From Lactarius indigo (taxonomy: Eukaryota > Basidiomycota > Agaricomycetes > Russulales > Russulaceae), in the NCBI GenBank assembly GCA_025766275.1, contig JAFKAC010000051.1, positions 310,001 to 374,000 on the forward strand: a stretch of DNA of 64,000 nucleotides. Direction: 5' to 3'. The position numbers were made by a program, and so were the translations under genes. Positions within the stretch are counted from its first letter, which is position 1. Every line of letters begins with the position of its first letter. Shown here in pieces: positions 35,424 through 48,603 of the stretch. The notes under the pieces were generated by a model that saw nothing but the letters and a program-made list of their open reading frames with translations, did not search any database and was not told the DNA's origin.

Positions 35424-37108
35424 TAGGTAGTCGTGATGGGCTTGCTCTATGATACAGTGTAGAAACGTTGCATTGTTTGACAAATTCATTCGGATACACA
35501 GATTGTAGGTAATAGCCATATATGGAGCGTATTGAAGATCCCGCGCGTCACCTCTGCCCAACCTGACCATTCACGAAACCGTTATCCCTGCCCCTACCCT
35601 CGCTCATGACAACCGACCGGCCCAACACGGGCAATCGTCAGCGCACCGCATGTCACACAAGTTGATGTGGCCGCCGACCGCACAGCATGTAACATCACTG
35701 GCGCTTTGTGGCACCACGGGAGATGATACGAGCGCAGGTGGTAAATGGTCAGTGTGCCAACCGCCCCACGAGAATGGACAGGAAAAATAACGACGAAAGG
35801 CAGAAAACACCGCACTAGGGAGATGCGCGACACGCGGGATTATGCGAACGCGAAATAAAGTGACATTTGTATGCGTTGTGTTAGTCTAGAAGGGAACGAG
35901 AAGTTGTGAGTGATGTTAGATGGAGGATGCACGTCGAGTGGATTTGCCGAGACCTAGCGGGGAATTCTTGTCGGCAGATGGGAAACCCGTGTCTAGCGCT
36001 GTCTGTTGGGAGAAAGGAGAGGGGGGCGAAATAGGGATTGATTGGTGAAGGAGCGTAGTCCTTGGAAAGGAAAGGAGTGATGTGAATGGTTTCAGTACAA
36101 GGAGGAGTGCGTAGCGCAGTGCTTACACTTGAAAGTTGGCGAATACAAACATATTTCGTTACCGACGGACATGCGAACTTGACTTTTGTCAGTGAAGACC
36201 CGGAGCGGCACGAGCCTGCACTATGTCACCCAGGACTGCTGATTCACGGAGGCCATGCATCACATACGCCATGACATCACAGGATCACCACCGGAGCCGC
36301 CAAAGCGGAACGAACCCTGCGGGAGGGGCAGTGATGACCTCAGGAGAAAGGTGCGCTGCGAGAATATGCGAGAGTGAAGAAGTGCGCCCTAGGAAGTGCA
36401 GTGTGACTGATGCTATCGTGGAGAGAATGCCGATATCGGTCGTTGACCGAGTCAGAGATGCGGACCAAGGTTTGTGGCCTTGAATTTCCAGGCTTCGGTG
36501 CTGATGATGGGGTGTCGAGAATCAGACGCCCTGCAGAGACGAACCCTAATATCAGACGGGTGGTGAAGACGGTAGAGGAGGTGACTGTTCACTGCGTGAA
36601 TGAGCGCGAGTGGGTGTAGGGAGGACTATTTGGATGCCATTCAATTTCTGTATGAGAGAACCGGAACGGGAATGGTAACGCACCATTCAAGGGTGCCCGA
36701 GCAAGAAAAAAAACTCGCAGTCGATCGCTCAAAGGGAGCTCTGCCTCTGACGCGTCGTTGCCAGATCGGAGAAAAGGAGAGGAGGCAGCCTATTCCTATG
36801 TGTAGGTGATCAATGAGAGGGGCACGGCCTATATCAGCTGAGATTGGATTCAAATCGGGAAGGACACTTGTCGAGCGAGAAGACAGTGCGCATTGCGTGG
36901 TCAGTTTATCCGGCAAGTACCGGTCGTTCCCATGTGAGTTTCCCATTTTATTCGCTCTGGCGTCACATTTCTTACACACTTGAGAGAAGACAAGCAGATC
37001 CCACATTCGAATGACCCACTGCCAGTGGGATACACGACAATTCCTGTTCGCATTGTCTTTGACCAATATCATCCTCTACTTCTTCCAATACCACGTGCGC
37101 GCCGAGTA

Positions 37109-37777
37109 CTATCACGAGTTGGGAGTTTCAAAAAGTTTACCAAATCGTGAATAAAAAGACATCGACAAAATATTTTTCCAATCATATTTTTGGAGTCGAT
37201 ATGATAATAGATGAACTATCTCTTTAAAGTGTTATCCTGGCAAATGGTGGGTGGGTCGTTGTGTCGGAAGAAAGCTGGGCGTGCAGGTGCCAAAAGTTGG
37301 GAGTTTCAAAACTTTCGTCACGAATTGTCACGCTGACTCATACAATCGATCGTGTCTTTGCTTACTCGAATGGTGTGTTAGCTAAGCAGCGGATTTTGAA
37401 ACTGATGAGGGTGAGCACCAATTGTCACGCAAATTCACACTTTCTTCTGTATCTCCCCTCCCGTTGCTCTAAATGCCCTAGAATTTTGTATTTGAATGTA
37501 ATGGTATGAATATATGATATATTGAAAGTTTTGTAGTGTCACATTCAGTAATACATGGATCCGAGACTGTTTTAGTCAGATTTTGGGTCTTACCCTGTAA
37601 TACTGGCAACATCGCGACACAAGCACAAAAGGGACTTCTTTATTTTCTCTGTGATCTGCAATTGAGTGGTATATGGGAAATGTATTTAAGTAAAGATCAG
37701 CTGTTTTTCTGAAGCGATCCCTTTAAAAGCTGCGATTTGAAACTCTCAACAGTTTTGAAACCCCTAACACGTGATAG
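37109..37777. mobile_element. 669-bp non-autonomous element with TA target duplication
   Basis: The ends read CTATCACGAGTTGGGAGTTT and, on the other strand, CTATCACGTGTTAGGGGTTT: inverted repeats of about 25 bp with a few mismatches, flanked by TA on each side. The element is absent from the corresponding place in unit 1 (near 8,363). An internal copy of gttgggagtttcaaaa lies near 37,294. The TA duplication and size suggest a Tc1/mariner-type MITE. It is more AT-rich than its surroundings and encodes nothing. Confidence 0.78.
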
Positions 37778-38701
37778 TAGCTACTGATGTAGAACCGCAT
37801 GTATCGTAGCTAGATGTGACTGTAATAGCACCGATAGCACGTAAAACGCCTCGGAGTCTGTCGAAGAACTGAACGAGAGTGGTACTGATCTGCGATAAGA
37901 TAACGATAAAGAATACAACCAACTTGGCTCCTTTCATGTTCGTTACCCCCCATTTCCCTCCTTCTGCAAGACAGACTGGCTCCAGCAAGTCATAGAGAAC
38001 TTTCCCCGTACCGTATAGCTATCATTGGAAATGGGACGAGTCTCAAGTTTGCTACAGCCGCGGTTGCCGCAGGTGGAGAGAAGTCATGCCGTGTCAAGAG
38101 TGCCATGTAACCTTCGAGCCCTTTTACTTTTGCGTGGACTAAACTCCCTACACGAATGCAAGAGCATGGTATGAGGTATTGCATAATACGCCATGGCACG
38201 ACTCAGAGCGAGCCGCGGGAAACCTGAAGCTCAGGGCTCGCCGCTCATACATTTCCGTACCTGTGGGAGATTGGCCGTCCTCTCCAACCTTGGCTCCATT
38301 CTCTCCGTCACGGTCACCGTGAACCCGAATTGGCGGGCCGGAAGCAAGTTCCCATCCAGTGATGAGGGCGACAGATATATCGTCCCCAAAGTAGAAAATA
38401 CGTTGAAACGTCTGACTCTGCCCACCGTTCCCATCACGCATATAGCGTGCAAATTGTGGGATGTATTGCCAATGCGCAGTGGAGGGAACGTCGCTATCAG
38501 CCATCCAATGGAGTCGAGATTAGGGTCGAGATTGGTGCGGCTGCGGCATCCTTGAATTTCAGGGTTCGGTGTTGATGGTGGGGTGTAGGGAAAACTGGAG
38601 TCGTGTAGAGGTGGGACGAACCCTACTGGATAGGTGATAAGGAAGGTTGCGAAGACAAGTATTAGCTGTATGCATGGATATGGGCGAATGGGGAGTAGAG
38701 A

Positions 38702-38718
38702 TACCATTTGACATTTGG
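38702..38718. other. Empty counterpart of the hAT insertion site
   Basis: taccatttgacatttgg here has a single CATTTGAC. The unit 1 counterpart has the hAT between two copies of it. Confidence 0.9.
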
Positions 38719-38986
38719 ACGCTATTCCGTTTGTGAGCGAGAGCGCCGGAATAGGAGAGATAGCGCACATTTCAACGGACCGAGCACTTTCTGACTCCGG
38801 CGACAAACATTTCGCTCCATTCACAGTCCAACTTCTCAGTTTGGAGAAAGGCGATGTAGGAGAGATGGGAGGTGGCCTAGTCCTATGTATGCGGGGTCCA
38901 GATTGCCGGAGTAGAGATAGCATAATGGGGTGATAGTCGGGGTAGTTCGACCAGATTTCTTGGCATGACACTTGTTGAGCGAGAAG

Positions 38987-41900
38987 ACGATGAGAGTGAG
39001 TCGGAGATGTCGGTTGGCTGACAAACGGTACCAATCACCAGACTTCCGCGTTCCGTTCAATATGAATTCGCCATTTCTTGTAACTCTTCTATGATAGTTC
39101 TCGCCCTACAGTACTAGTAATTTCGACTCCATCGCGATGGAACATAAGCAGATGCCGCTTTCGAATAATCCTCCCACCTCAATTTTTCTAGCATGAGTCG
39201 TTCATCGACACCCCGCTCCTCTGCTTCCTACAGCCGTAGAACCACACGTATCACGGCTAGATGTGATTGCAATGATATTTGATAGCACCTGAAGCGTTTC
39301 AGCGACAGTTGAATAACTCAATGGGGGTCATGCTGATCTGCGATAAAGTAACGACAACTTGATAACTCATCCCATACCGTACAGCTATCGACGGCTCTCG
39401 AGTTTGCGACAGCTGCAGTCACCGTGGCTGCCAGAGGTGGAGAGGAGAGGGGTGTCAGGACTGCTGTGTAGCCCTTGGGCCATTCTACTTTTGCGCGGAC
39501 GAAACTCCTACGAGTTCGAGAACTCCCCGAGAACTCCCGAGGTACCGCGTCACACACGACTCGGAGCGAGCCACGGGATCTTGTACGTTCGCCAATACGT
39601 GCTACATGCGCTGATCTACCTTGATAGTAGCCTGTCTGGTTAGTGCGCCCCAGAAATCCGCTATGAGTAGCGCAGATTGGGAGTGAAGTGCAGAATTACT
39701 TGACGTGGATGCAGCGCTGGCGGTAGCTACTAGCGCAAAGGCCAGTCGGGAGACAAGGTGTGGGAAAGAAGGAGGGTAAATGGTCGTCGTGTGAACGCAC
39801 CCGACTTACCTATCCCCGGGCCATGGAGAGTAATACCAACCCACAACTAATTCAGATGTGACGACTCCATATCCTTTGTTACGCAACTCCTTTCATGTTC
39901 ACGACCCCATTTCCCTCCTGCCATAAGCCCGACCGGCACCAGCAAGTACCAAAGATAACTTGCAACGTACCGTTCAGACTTGCGAAAAACAAGACGAGTT
40001 GTGGGCTTGCTACGGCTGTGGTCACCGCGGCTGCCACAGGTGGAGAGATGTCATGTGGTGTCAAGACGGCCATGTAACTTTCGAGCCTCTTCCACTTTTG
40101 CGCGGACGAAACTTCTACATCATGCGAGAACTTGGTCTGTGGTATTCCGTCATGGCACTACCCGGGGAGAGCCACGGGAACCTGAAGCCCCGTGAACTCG
40201 TGTGCTCACCCATACGTCCTTGGTGGCACCCTGCCTAATCAGAGCACCCCCAGAAATCCGTCAAGATAAGCGTGGATCGGGAATGATATGCGGAATCGCT
40301 CGACGTGGAGGCGGTGCTGGCAGCAGCTGCTAGCGTATAAACCGATTGGAAAATACGTGTGAGAAGGAGCGAGAGAAAGAGGGTCGACAATCATCGCGTG
40401 ATGGGATGTTGTTTTCGCTTAAGTTTACAAATGCATAGGAATTCTGGCACGGAACATAATGTCTACAAACGCAGGCCCGTGTCACTCCGGTGATTGATTG
40501 AAACAAACAAAGCATGAGGGTTGACACGTTGATGTCCTTGAGGATAATCGTGAACAAAACTCAGAGGTCACCCTGGTACACACCTAAAAGTCTGATCCCG
40601 GCCGTTGTCCTCGCTCGTGGTGACCATCACTTGCTCTACCACTCCTTTGGTGCGCCGCGCGTAGCAACACACTAGTGAGCGTATATGCTCTCCTCCAGTC
40701 GGTCCAAGACTGTGCTCTTGGTGCAGAGTACCAATGGCCTCCGATGACCACCTTCCGACTGGGGTATCCTGGTATTGGTGCCGGCAATTCGGAGAGTTGA
40801 GGGGCCAGTGCCTTAAATTCCTACGAGGGCTGGACGAATGCTTTCACACCACAGACTGGATGCGTACAACACAGATGCGCACTGGAGAGGACAGTAGTGG
40901 GATGCCATTCACATCTGTGAGAGGAAACGAACGGGAACGATCCGGTTGAACCGGTCCGGATACTGATGAGCGCCTGTTTCAATCAAACCGTCATGCGTGC
41001 TGTGCGAAAGGCTGTGCGCGCTACCTACACACGTTCCCACCTGAGAAACGTGGTCCTCGGCTCGCATTTTCGACCTACACTCTTATCGAACTCAAAGTCA
41101 CCAGAATTACGATGTCAACCAGTCTCCAGCCGTCTTCCTCCACTCCAAACTTGCACCCGATCTTCGAGAAGGTCCTCAAAGAGTACAAGAAGAAGACCAG
41201 AAAGGAACTTTCTACCCACCCACTCGCAGCGGAGATACGAGGCTGTGATTCAATTGAGGCCATCCTCACCGTACTTCAAGGGAAAGCCAACGAACTCAAT
41301 CAATCTCAGAGCAGCGACGAGCGACTCACAAAATGGCTTACGCCAACCGTGAATGTCCTCAACGCGCTCTCTTCCACCCTTGGCGAGGGCGTTGGCACAG
41401 TAAGTCCCAGCGTATTACCTGACTATCGCTTGTGTCCTAACGTCAATTTCAGGTATTTCCCCAACCAAAATTATATTTTCCGCGATGAGTATCCTCCTCG
41501 TAGTGAGTTGACCCTCCGCGTAGGCTTTGATAACCCATGATAACCCCCCATTTCCAATAGGCAGCAAAGGGTACCGCCGCGAGCCGCGATGTGCTTATCG
41601 AGCTCTTCGAGAGAATCGAAAACTTTTTTGTACGCCTCCAGACCCACATCGAAGTCCCGCCAACAGCACAGATGGCGAATGTGATGGGGAAAGTTATGGC
41701 TGAGTGCTTTCTATGCTTGCGGTCGCGACGAAGGTGATGTACCAAAGCCGAAAGAGTTAGTCACCTTCGCTGCCGAGCTTTCCCTCGCTGAAATTCGCCC
41801 AGAAACATTTCTTAAGAGGCTTGTGGGAAGGAACGATATCGAGGACGCGTTGGCGAAGTTGGATAATTGGAACAGGGGAGCTCCGGATGGTGTCTGCGCA

Positions 41901-44900
41901 AGTGTTAAAGGACACCAGTGATATCAAAGACGGTGCGTAGCTCTTTTGCTTGCGGTACAATTCATACTGAACCTCTTCGATTAGATACGAAGGAAACAAA
42001 GTGATGGTCCAGCAGATCGTCGGCGATGTTACCTCCCGCGAATGTTCGTATTGTCACAACCTCACCACGAATATTGTAGAAGCTCACATGCCAATCGTAG
42101 GGGAGCGATTCGAGGGGCTCACCCGCCTGATCCATCGACAAACCACACCAACGCGTGCAGCGCAGCACGAAGAACCGCCTGGGTTTTCAACGAGCTTATT
42201 TAAGGAGTGGGAGTCGTCCGAGCGGGATCGTTGTTGTGGATTCATGGGAAAGGTACGAATGTCTCACCGCGGTGTCACATCTCACTGACTACTCCCTTCG
42301 TAGCGGTTCGGGGAAGAGCATCCTCTGGTTCGCCATTCTTTTTTTCTCCGCACACAGATTTTTATTCTCATTAGCTCTGCAATCATCCAGCATGTCATTA
42401 CTCTACGCGACGCCGGGTCGGCCTCCGTCGCCTATTTCTATTTCGATTTTAGAGATCGACAAGAGGAATTGCCGCAACCTCGTTTCTTCACTTCTAATAC
42501 AACTTTCTTCTCGGTCCAAACCTGTCTCGACTTACTCTCCCACGTCTATTCACCTATAGCGATGGCAAGGAACGACCCGTGAACGTACTTTGGTGAAATG
42601 CCTCAAAGACATGCTCATGGCGCTATCTGCGTCTCAACTCCCCACTTACATCATCCTTGACGCCCTTGACGAATGTCCCAACACGTTCGGAATACCAACT
42701 CCGCGAGGACATATCCTCGGGCTTGTAGCAGATCTTGTTGACCTCCGCCTTCCGAATTTACACATATGCATAACTAGTCGGCCGGAAAGTGACATCCGGA
42801 CCGCTCTCGAACCTTTGACATCGGGCCACTTCTCCCTTCATGACCAACCTGGACAAAAAAAGACATCTCTGAATACGTCAGCTCTGTTGTTCAATCCGAC
42901 CCCCAAATGAAGAGATGGCGAGAAGATGACAGAAAATTGGTTATTGATAAGCTCTCGGAGAAAGCCGATGGCATGTAAGCCGGTTTTTAGTCTTCCCGGT
43001 ACTTCCTCTGTGTTATATTGGTCGCATAGGTTCCGCTGGGTTTTTGTCAGCTGGAGATGTTGAGGCATTGTCTCGCTCCCAGTCTTCGGCGTCAACTAAA
43101 TGAACTGCCAAAAAGCCTGGACGAGACGTACGAGCGGGTGCTGAAGGAGATCGAGTCGACGAACCAAGGCCGCATGCGCGTCGTCTGTGCAGTGCCTTGC
43201 CGTGGCTATGCGGCCGCTTCGTGTTGAGGAACTCGCAGAGGTGCTTGCGTTTGACCTCGATGCGACCAAGGCGAAATCCCGGCGTTTCATGCGGAGTGGC
43301 GATGGGAAGACCAAGAACAAGCAGTGTTGTCCGCCTGTTCGAGCCTGATTTCCATCGTTGGCGAGAATATTCCCGTGTTGTCCAATTTTCGCATTTTTCC
43401 GTGAAGGAATACCTCACATCGGATCGTCTTTCCACCGCAAGCGGAGATGTCTCGCGATATCACATTGTCCCGGAACCCGCGCATTTGATACTTGCTCAGG
43501 CCTGCCTTGGGTTCTACTCGATTTGGATAATTGCTCGCCAAAGACAGTGAAGAGGGCAGACAACAACAAGGCCGGACCATCCCGCTGCTTGTGTATGCTG
43601 CCGGCACTGGGCTTCGCACGCCCAGGTCGGGAACGTGTCATCACGCCTGAAAGACGCGATGGAGACCCTCTTTGACACAGACAAGCCATATTTTTTGTCA
43701 TGGAAACGGATACACGACATATACCCTTATACACTCAGCAACGAATATCGCCCAACCAACCCCCTATACTACGCTGCCCTCTGCGGGTTCTATGGCCTAG
43801 CTCAGTGTCTCATCGCCAAACACCAGACCAAGTAAATCACGACGGTAGTCAGTATAACTCACCCCTAGCCGCCACACTTTTGGGAAACACGTCCAGGTTG
43901 CGAATCTCCTACTTGAGCACGGCGCGCATGTTCATGTTCGGGGAAACCCCCCACTTTGCCACGCAATCGAATTCTCAGATGACGCCCGTGTCAATGCCGT
44001 GCAGTTTCTACTTAGACACGGCGCACATGTGAACGCTGGGCGGAAGAATCTCCGGACTCCTCTGCATTTGGCAGCGAATGTGGGAGACCCAGAGGTGGTT
44101 CGGATATTACTCGAACACGGCGCAGATGTCGATCTTCGGGACGACTATGGCCAAGTTCCGTTGCACCTAGTGTCAACCAGCGAGCGCGAGTTTATGAGGG
44201 ACGAAGGTGGCGAACGTTCGATTATTGCGCGGTTATTAGTGGAACGCTGCGCGGACGTGAACGCAAGAGATAAGGACGGCGCTACCCCGTTGCACTTCGC
44301 ATCATACCATTGGCGGCTCGAGATTACCGGCTGCTGCTCGGCCGTGGCGCCAACACCAACGTATCAAATGCCCAAGGCCGGAACCCACTGCATGAGCTGT
44401 CGCGACGCAACCAAATGCTTACGCTGATGGGTCGCGAGAAAACCAAGCGGAGTTAAACTTCAGAACGTTCTCAGCATCGCAAAGCTTTTACTGGAGCATG
44501 GCGTGGACGTAAATGCACTAGATGAAGATTACGCAACCCCATTACACGTCGCATCCTCTTGCGGTATGCTTGAGATCACGCGACTGCTGCTCGACCATGG
44601 TGCAAAAGCCGACGCGAAGAATGTACTAGGCCAGACCCCTCTCCACTTAGTATCTCAAAGCGAGTCTTTCGCCTGCGAAGATCCCGATATCGCACAGTTA
44701 TTACTCGAGCTTGGTGCGGATGTGAACGCGCGAGATAAGGACCAGGCTACCCCTTTACATTTCGCATGCTCCCATGGGAACTTCGAGACCGCGCTGCTGT
44801 TGCTCGATCATGGCGCAGAAGTTAACGCGCAGAATGTTGATTGCCAGACACCTTTACACCGAATCGGAGTTCCACAGATCTCACATGAAAACCCCAACGA

Positions 44901-47110
44901 CAATCCCCGTGTTACACGGCTAATGTTGGAACGTGGCGCAGACGTGCAATGGACGAGACAAGGACCAGGCGACTCCATTACATTTGGCATGCTACATGTT
45001 GATGTTCGAGACCGCACAGGTGCTGCTCGACCATGGCGCAAGAAGCAGACGAAAAGAACGCAGACGGCCAGACACCATTACACCGAGTACCACAAACCCC
45101 AGTCGTTGACGACGAGAGACCCTCCCGTATCACACGGCTGTTGTTGGAGCATGGAGTGGGCGTAAATGCACTAGACAATCGTCAGGAAAACCCCATTACA
45201 TCTCGCGTGCTCCTATGAGAAATTTGGGGTCGCACAGGTATTGCTCAACCACGGCGCCGAAGTCAGCGCGCAAAATGCTGACGGCCAGACCCCGTTACAC
45301 CGAGTATCACAGACCTCACTTTATTACACAGACGACCGTGTCACACGGCTGTTGTTGGATTGTGGCGCGGACGTAAATGCACGAGACAAGCACCAGGCGA
45401 CCCCATTACATTTGGCGACTCACAAGTTGTTGTTTAATATTATCCTGGTACTGATCAACCATGGCGCAGACGCCGACGCACGCAATGCGGACGGCCAGAC
45501 TCCACTGCACCGAGTATCACAGTATTCGTTCAGTAGCAAATATGACAGTTACTATGCTGCTCACGTTGTGCGGATTTTGATGGAACGCGGTGTGGACGTA
45601 AATGCACGAGACAAGGAGAAGGCAACCCCATTACATTTGGCGTCCTACCATGGCTATGTCGAAGTCGCAGAGGTACTGCTTGACCACGGGGCACAAGCTA
45701 ATGCAGAAGACATCCGGGGTCAGACCCCATTGTATCAAGTGCTACTGGGCAATCAAAACTACAAGAGTTACACGATGGGATCACCTAGGAACGACCCAGG
45801 CAAAGCTGTTCGTCTCGCACAGCGATTCCTGGAGTGCGGTTGCGGACGTGAACGCACAAACCAAGGACCACGAAACGCCATTACACCTGGCGTCACGCCT
45901 TCGACTGCACGAGATTGCACGGATCCTTCTCAAGCACGGTGCCGATGTCGATGTGAAGAACTCGGAGGGCAAGTCCCCATTGGATCTCGCTTCTGGGAGA
46001 AAAGGGAAGGGGATGAAACGATTATTGTTGAAATATTCTGCCAAGTGAATGTGATACGTAGTAGTGACGGGCCTGCTCTACAAGGCATTTGTGTAGATAA
46101 GTAGCGGAATCGTATTTGTTCGGATACGTAGATTGTATATAGTAGTCGTTCGTAAAGTGTAAAAGGACATCGCATGAATCACCCTTGCTGACCTGCGCAT
46201 TCACGAACACGTTGTCGGTCCCTACTATCGCTCGTGATGACCACCTTGCGCTTCACTAGCCCCCCGCGTAGACCAGGATCTCAGGCGTGCCGGATGTTAG
46301 ATTACTGGTCAGGCCATCGAGCAGGTCGCATATGACACAACCACTAACGTCCGACAGCTTCACGGGAAGGGATTGCAAGCGCAGGCGGTAAATGGGAAGA
46401 AGCCGAACGCCTCCGGGAATGGGAGGAACAGTCCCGAAGGGGTAGACAATGGATGCTGCACAAGATTCAAAGTGCCGTTCGTATGTTTTATCCAATAAGA
46501 GGAAAGAAACGAGAAGTGGTGAGAGGGTAGAGAGAGGATAGTGGACACATGTTGAGTATTTTAACATATTTTGCGCCGCATACTTGGACGCCTAGTTCGT
46601 TGAGCTGACTGGAGTCTGCGTCTGGGGCATCTGTTCTGGGATAGAGAGGGTTGATGATGGAGTCAAGGAGGGACTCCGAGTTGTTCGAGGGCTCGGACAA
46701 GGGGACAACTTGTGTACCTACATTGGCGAATGTAACAGCCTGAGTATCACCCCAACTTTTATCTTTTGTCAGGAGAGCTACTCAGGTCTGCAGTGCGCCC
46801 CCCTCTGGCATTATGGAAACGTATTCACGCCGCTTGTTTGTCTGACCTCAAGCTGATTGCTCAGCGCTCAGCGCTCAGCCCTTATACTTTGGCTTGTACG
46901 TTCCCGCGCATATGGGACATTGGCACCTTCCTCTCCACCCTGGGCCCCAGCCCCTATCTCCCCCGACTCCAAACTGTGACAGATGCAGGAACCCCCAGGG
47001 ATGTAATTAGGCCGTATCTCTGATAGCTGTATAAACGACGGATCTTGCTCTACCAAATTTGAGAAACTTGAGACCTGGAATAACCGAATCGGAGATGCGG
47101 GCCGAGGTCC
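38987..47110 (+). repeat. Tandem segmental unit 3 (decayed NLR copy 3 plus flanks)
   Basis: Collinear with unit 2 at its start, then NLR copy 3 and a degenerate downstream flank. Recognisable pieces at 46,400-46,560 and 46,860-47,110 resemble 9,000-9,200, 10,230-10,330 and 36,450-36,490. This is the most diverged unit, and its right border is vague. Confidence 0.65.
41112..46048 (+). pseudogene. NLR/STAND receptor copy 3, decayed
   Basis: Same domain order as copies 1 and 2. Exons 1 and 2 (41,112-41,399 and about 41,453-41,503) and the ATG are intact. Single-base losses follow: near 41,703 (gctgaagtgc to gctgagtgc), near 41,872, and near 42,304, where one G is missing from the Walker A codons. 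More lie in the NACHT region (about 42,350-42,580) and the ankyrin exon (about 43,180, 43,510, 43,880, 44,330, 44,950). The linker has one heptad. Ankyrin repeats remain recognisable to the terminal LLLKYSAK at 46,048. No product with a working nucleotide switch is possible from this sequence as given. Confidence 0.88.
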
Positions 47111-48603
47111 TTGGATTTTGCCGGTCTGAGGCGGAACGAGGCACTCGCGGTGCCTTAGAGCATTGTTTTGAGTGAGCGGACGAGGCGGCACATGCTATTC
47201 CCTTCTTGCGTGCCGCCACCTGCCCGCCCAGTATTCCAACCGGTCTAAAGAACCGGATCCTTTCTTTTTTCCCGCCCACCGCACTCTTTTTCCTTTTGCC
47301 ATGGGATCGTTTATGAGGATCGCTGTTGTCCCCAACGTTCTTCTGGTCACCCTAGGAGGGTTTCCACTCGCCCGTTGCGACCTCGCCTCGGAGGCAGAGA
47401 CCCTCCTTTCGATCGAGAAGCGCCTCGCCCGCTCTCTATACTTGTTTAACCCCATATCGCGTGAGGATGAACTTCTTTCGCACGTAGCTACCTACACTGC
47501 CTGTACATGCTCTTGGACTGAATACCCAAAGAGACCTAGGCCGCGTCCCATTGCGGCACCGTGACTGACTCTTCGTGCGGCACCCCTGCTTTCCCTCACC
47601 TCCTCTCCTCAACTGGCGCCGTACCGTCACCTCCATCGTAAAGCAAAGCTGCGACTCGCAAAGACCATGGCCGCAACTGGAAATGTCCCTCATGAGCTCG
47701 CCAATCATCCTTAAGTTTTCCAGCTCTTGTTGCTCCGCGCTTCCGACACCTCCCAACTGCATCCATGACACCTGAACCAGGTATTCTTGCAGCCCGAGAC
47801 GAAGCATCCCAGAAATAGAAGGATATGCACCAAATGTAGACAATTCGGCGTACCCTTCCACCCGACTGCGATGTATGTGATAGTCCTGATCGTTGCAACT
47901 ATCCGACCCTTCAACCGTCCTGTCTCCGCGGATTCGTGACGCTCCCTACTCACCTAATATGGCCCTAATAAGCTTAGTCAGTAGCTTATGGAACAATCGA
48001 CGAGAACTTCAGCAAAAACAATGAAAAATTTTGGGTGATTACTATCGCTTATAATCACCATAAGTGCCACAACGCGACTCTAGATTTCCGAATCGGTGAA
48101 AGTGCATATGATAGCTCCCCAAATCGGAAATCCGTCAGCCAGCAAGTATAATTATTCCGATGAATTTTAATTACCAGCTGATTACTCGGTGGCTTGTATG
48201 CGGTTGTGTGTGTAGCTTTGGATTATATCTTCTATCTGCCTCCAAATGCATGTTGTACGCGATCAGAAGTATTTTAATGGGTTGCAAGCAATCGTGAGAT
48301 CTTCCACAACTTAGATGTGATTCTTGTTGATTGTAAACTACGGCAATCACTTGTCACTGTATATTCTACTCGCGATCTCACGCCGGTTCTTTTGAGAGTT
48401 CATAACGCGATTTGATTCATTCAGTAATTCTACAATCTCTACTACTGGCACAAGATCCGCAACCGGGGACAGGGACATGACATGGAAAAGAGTTGGAAAA
48501 ACTACTAACGACGACACTGTGATAAGAAGGCCCATCAGTGGTTTATCCATCAGATAATAACAGACATTACCAATTTGGGTGGTTTGGGGCCTGTGAGCTT
48601 GAG
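46049..48603. other. Intergenic stretch after the NLR array
   Basis: Up to about 47,110 this is degenerate unit 3 flank. Between 47,170 and 47,950 both strands have open frames, including a plus-strand one with ATG at 47,301 (MGSFMRIAVVPNVLLVTLGG), which I cannot assign to a family and rate as weak. From 47,980 to 48,400 the sequence is AT-rich, with an imperfect inverted pair gatttccgaatcgg / aaatcggaaatc near 48,084-48,130. No supported gene. Confidence 0.4.

Larger units (their letters stand above)
28885..38986 (+). repeat. Tandem segmental unit 2 (NLR copy 2 plus flanks)
   Basis: About 10.1 kb, collinear with unit 1 without the hAT. The order is upstream flank, NLR copy 2, downstream flank, second sub-repeat and the 38,220-38,712 block. 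The only clear addition is the 669-bp element at 37,109-37,777. Confidence 0.8.
35424..41111. other. Non-coding flank between NLR copies 2 and 3
   Basis: Collinear with 6,732-10,711 up to about 38,712, then with 28,603-30,544, marking the unit 2 / unit 3 border near 38,987. It contains sub-repeat copies near 37,780-38,230, 39,220-39,670 and a third, diverged one near 39,880-40,270, plus a transposon at 37,109-37,777. No gene is supported. Confidence 0.55.

Noticed and set aside
41112..46048. Idea that frameshifts in NLR copy 3 are sequencing errors
   Set aside because: Copies 1 and 2 and gypsy-2 are free of such errors in long frames, and copy 3 also differs by many substitutions. True decay is more likely, though read support was not seen.
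47172..47564. Plus-strand open frame with a hydrophobic, signal-like start at 47,301
   Set aside because: No family match by eye, an equally long frame on the opposite strand, and position in degenerate flank. Not called as a gene.
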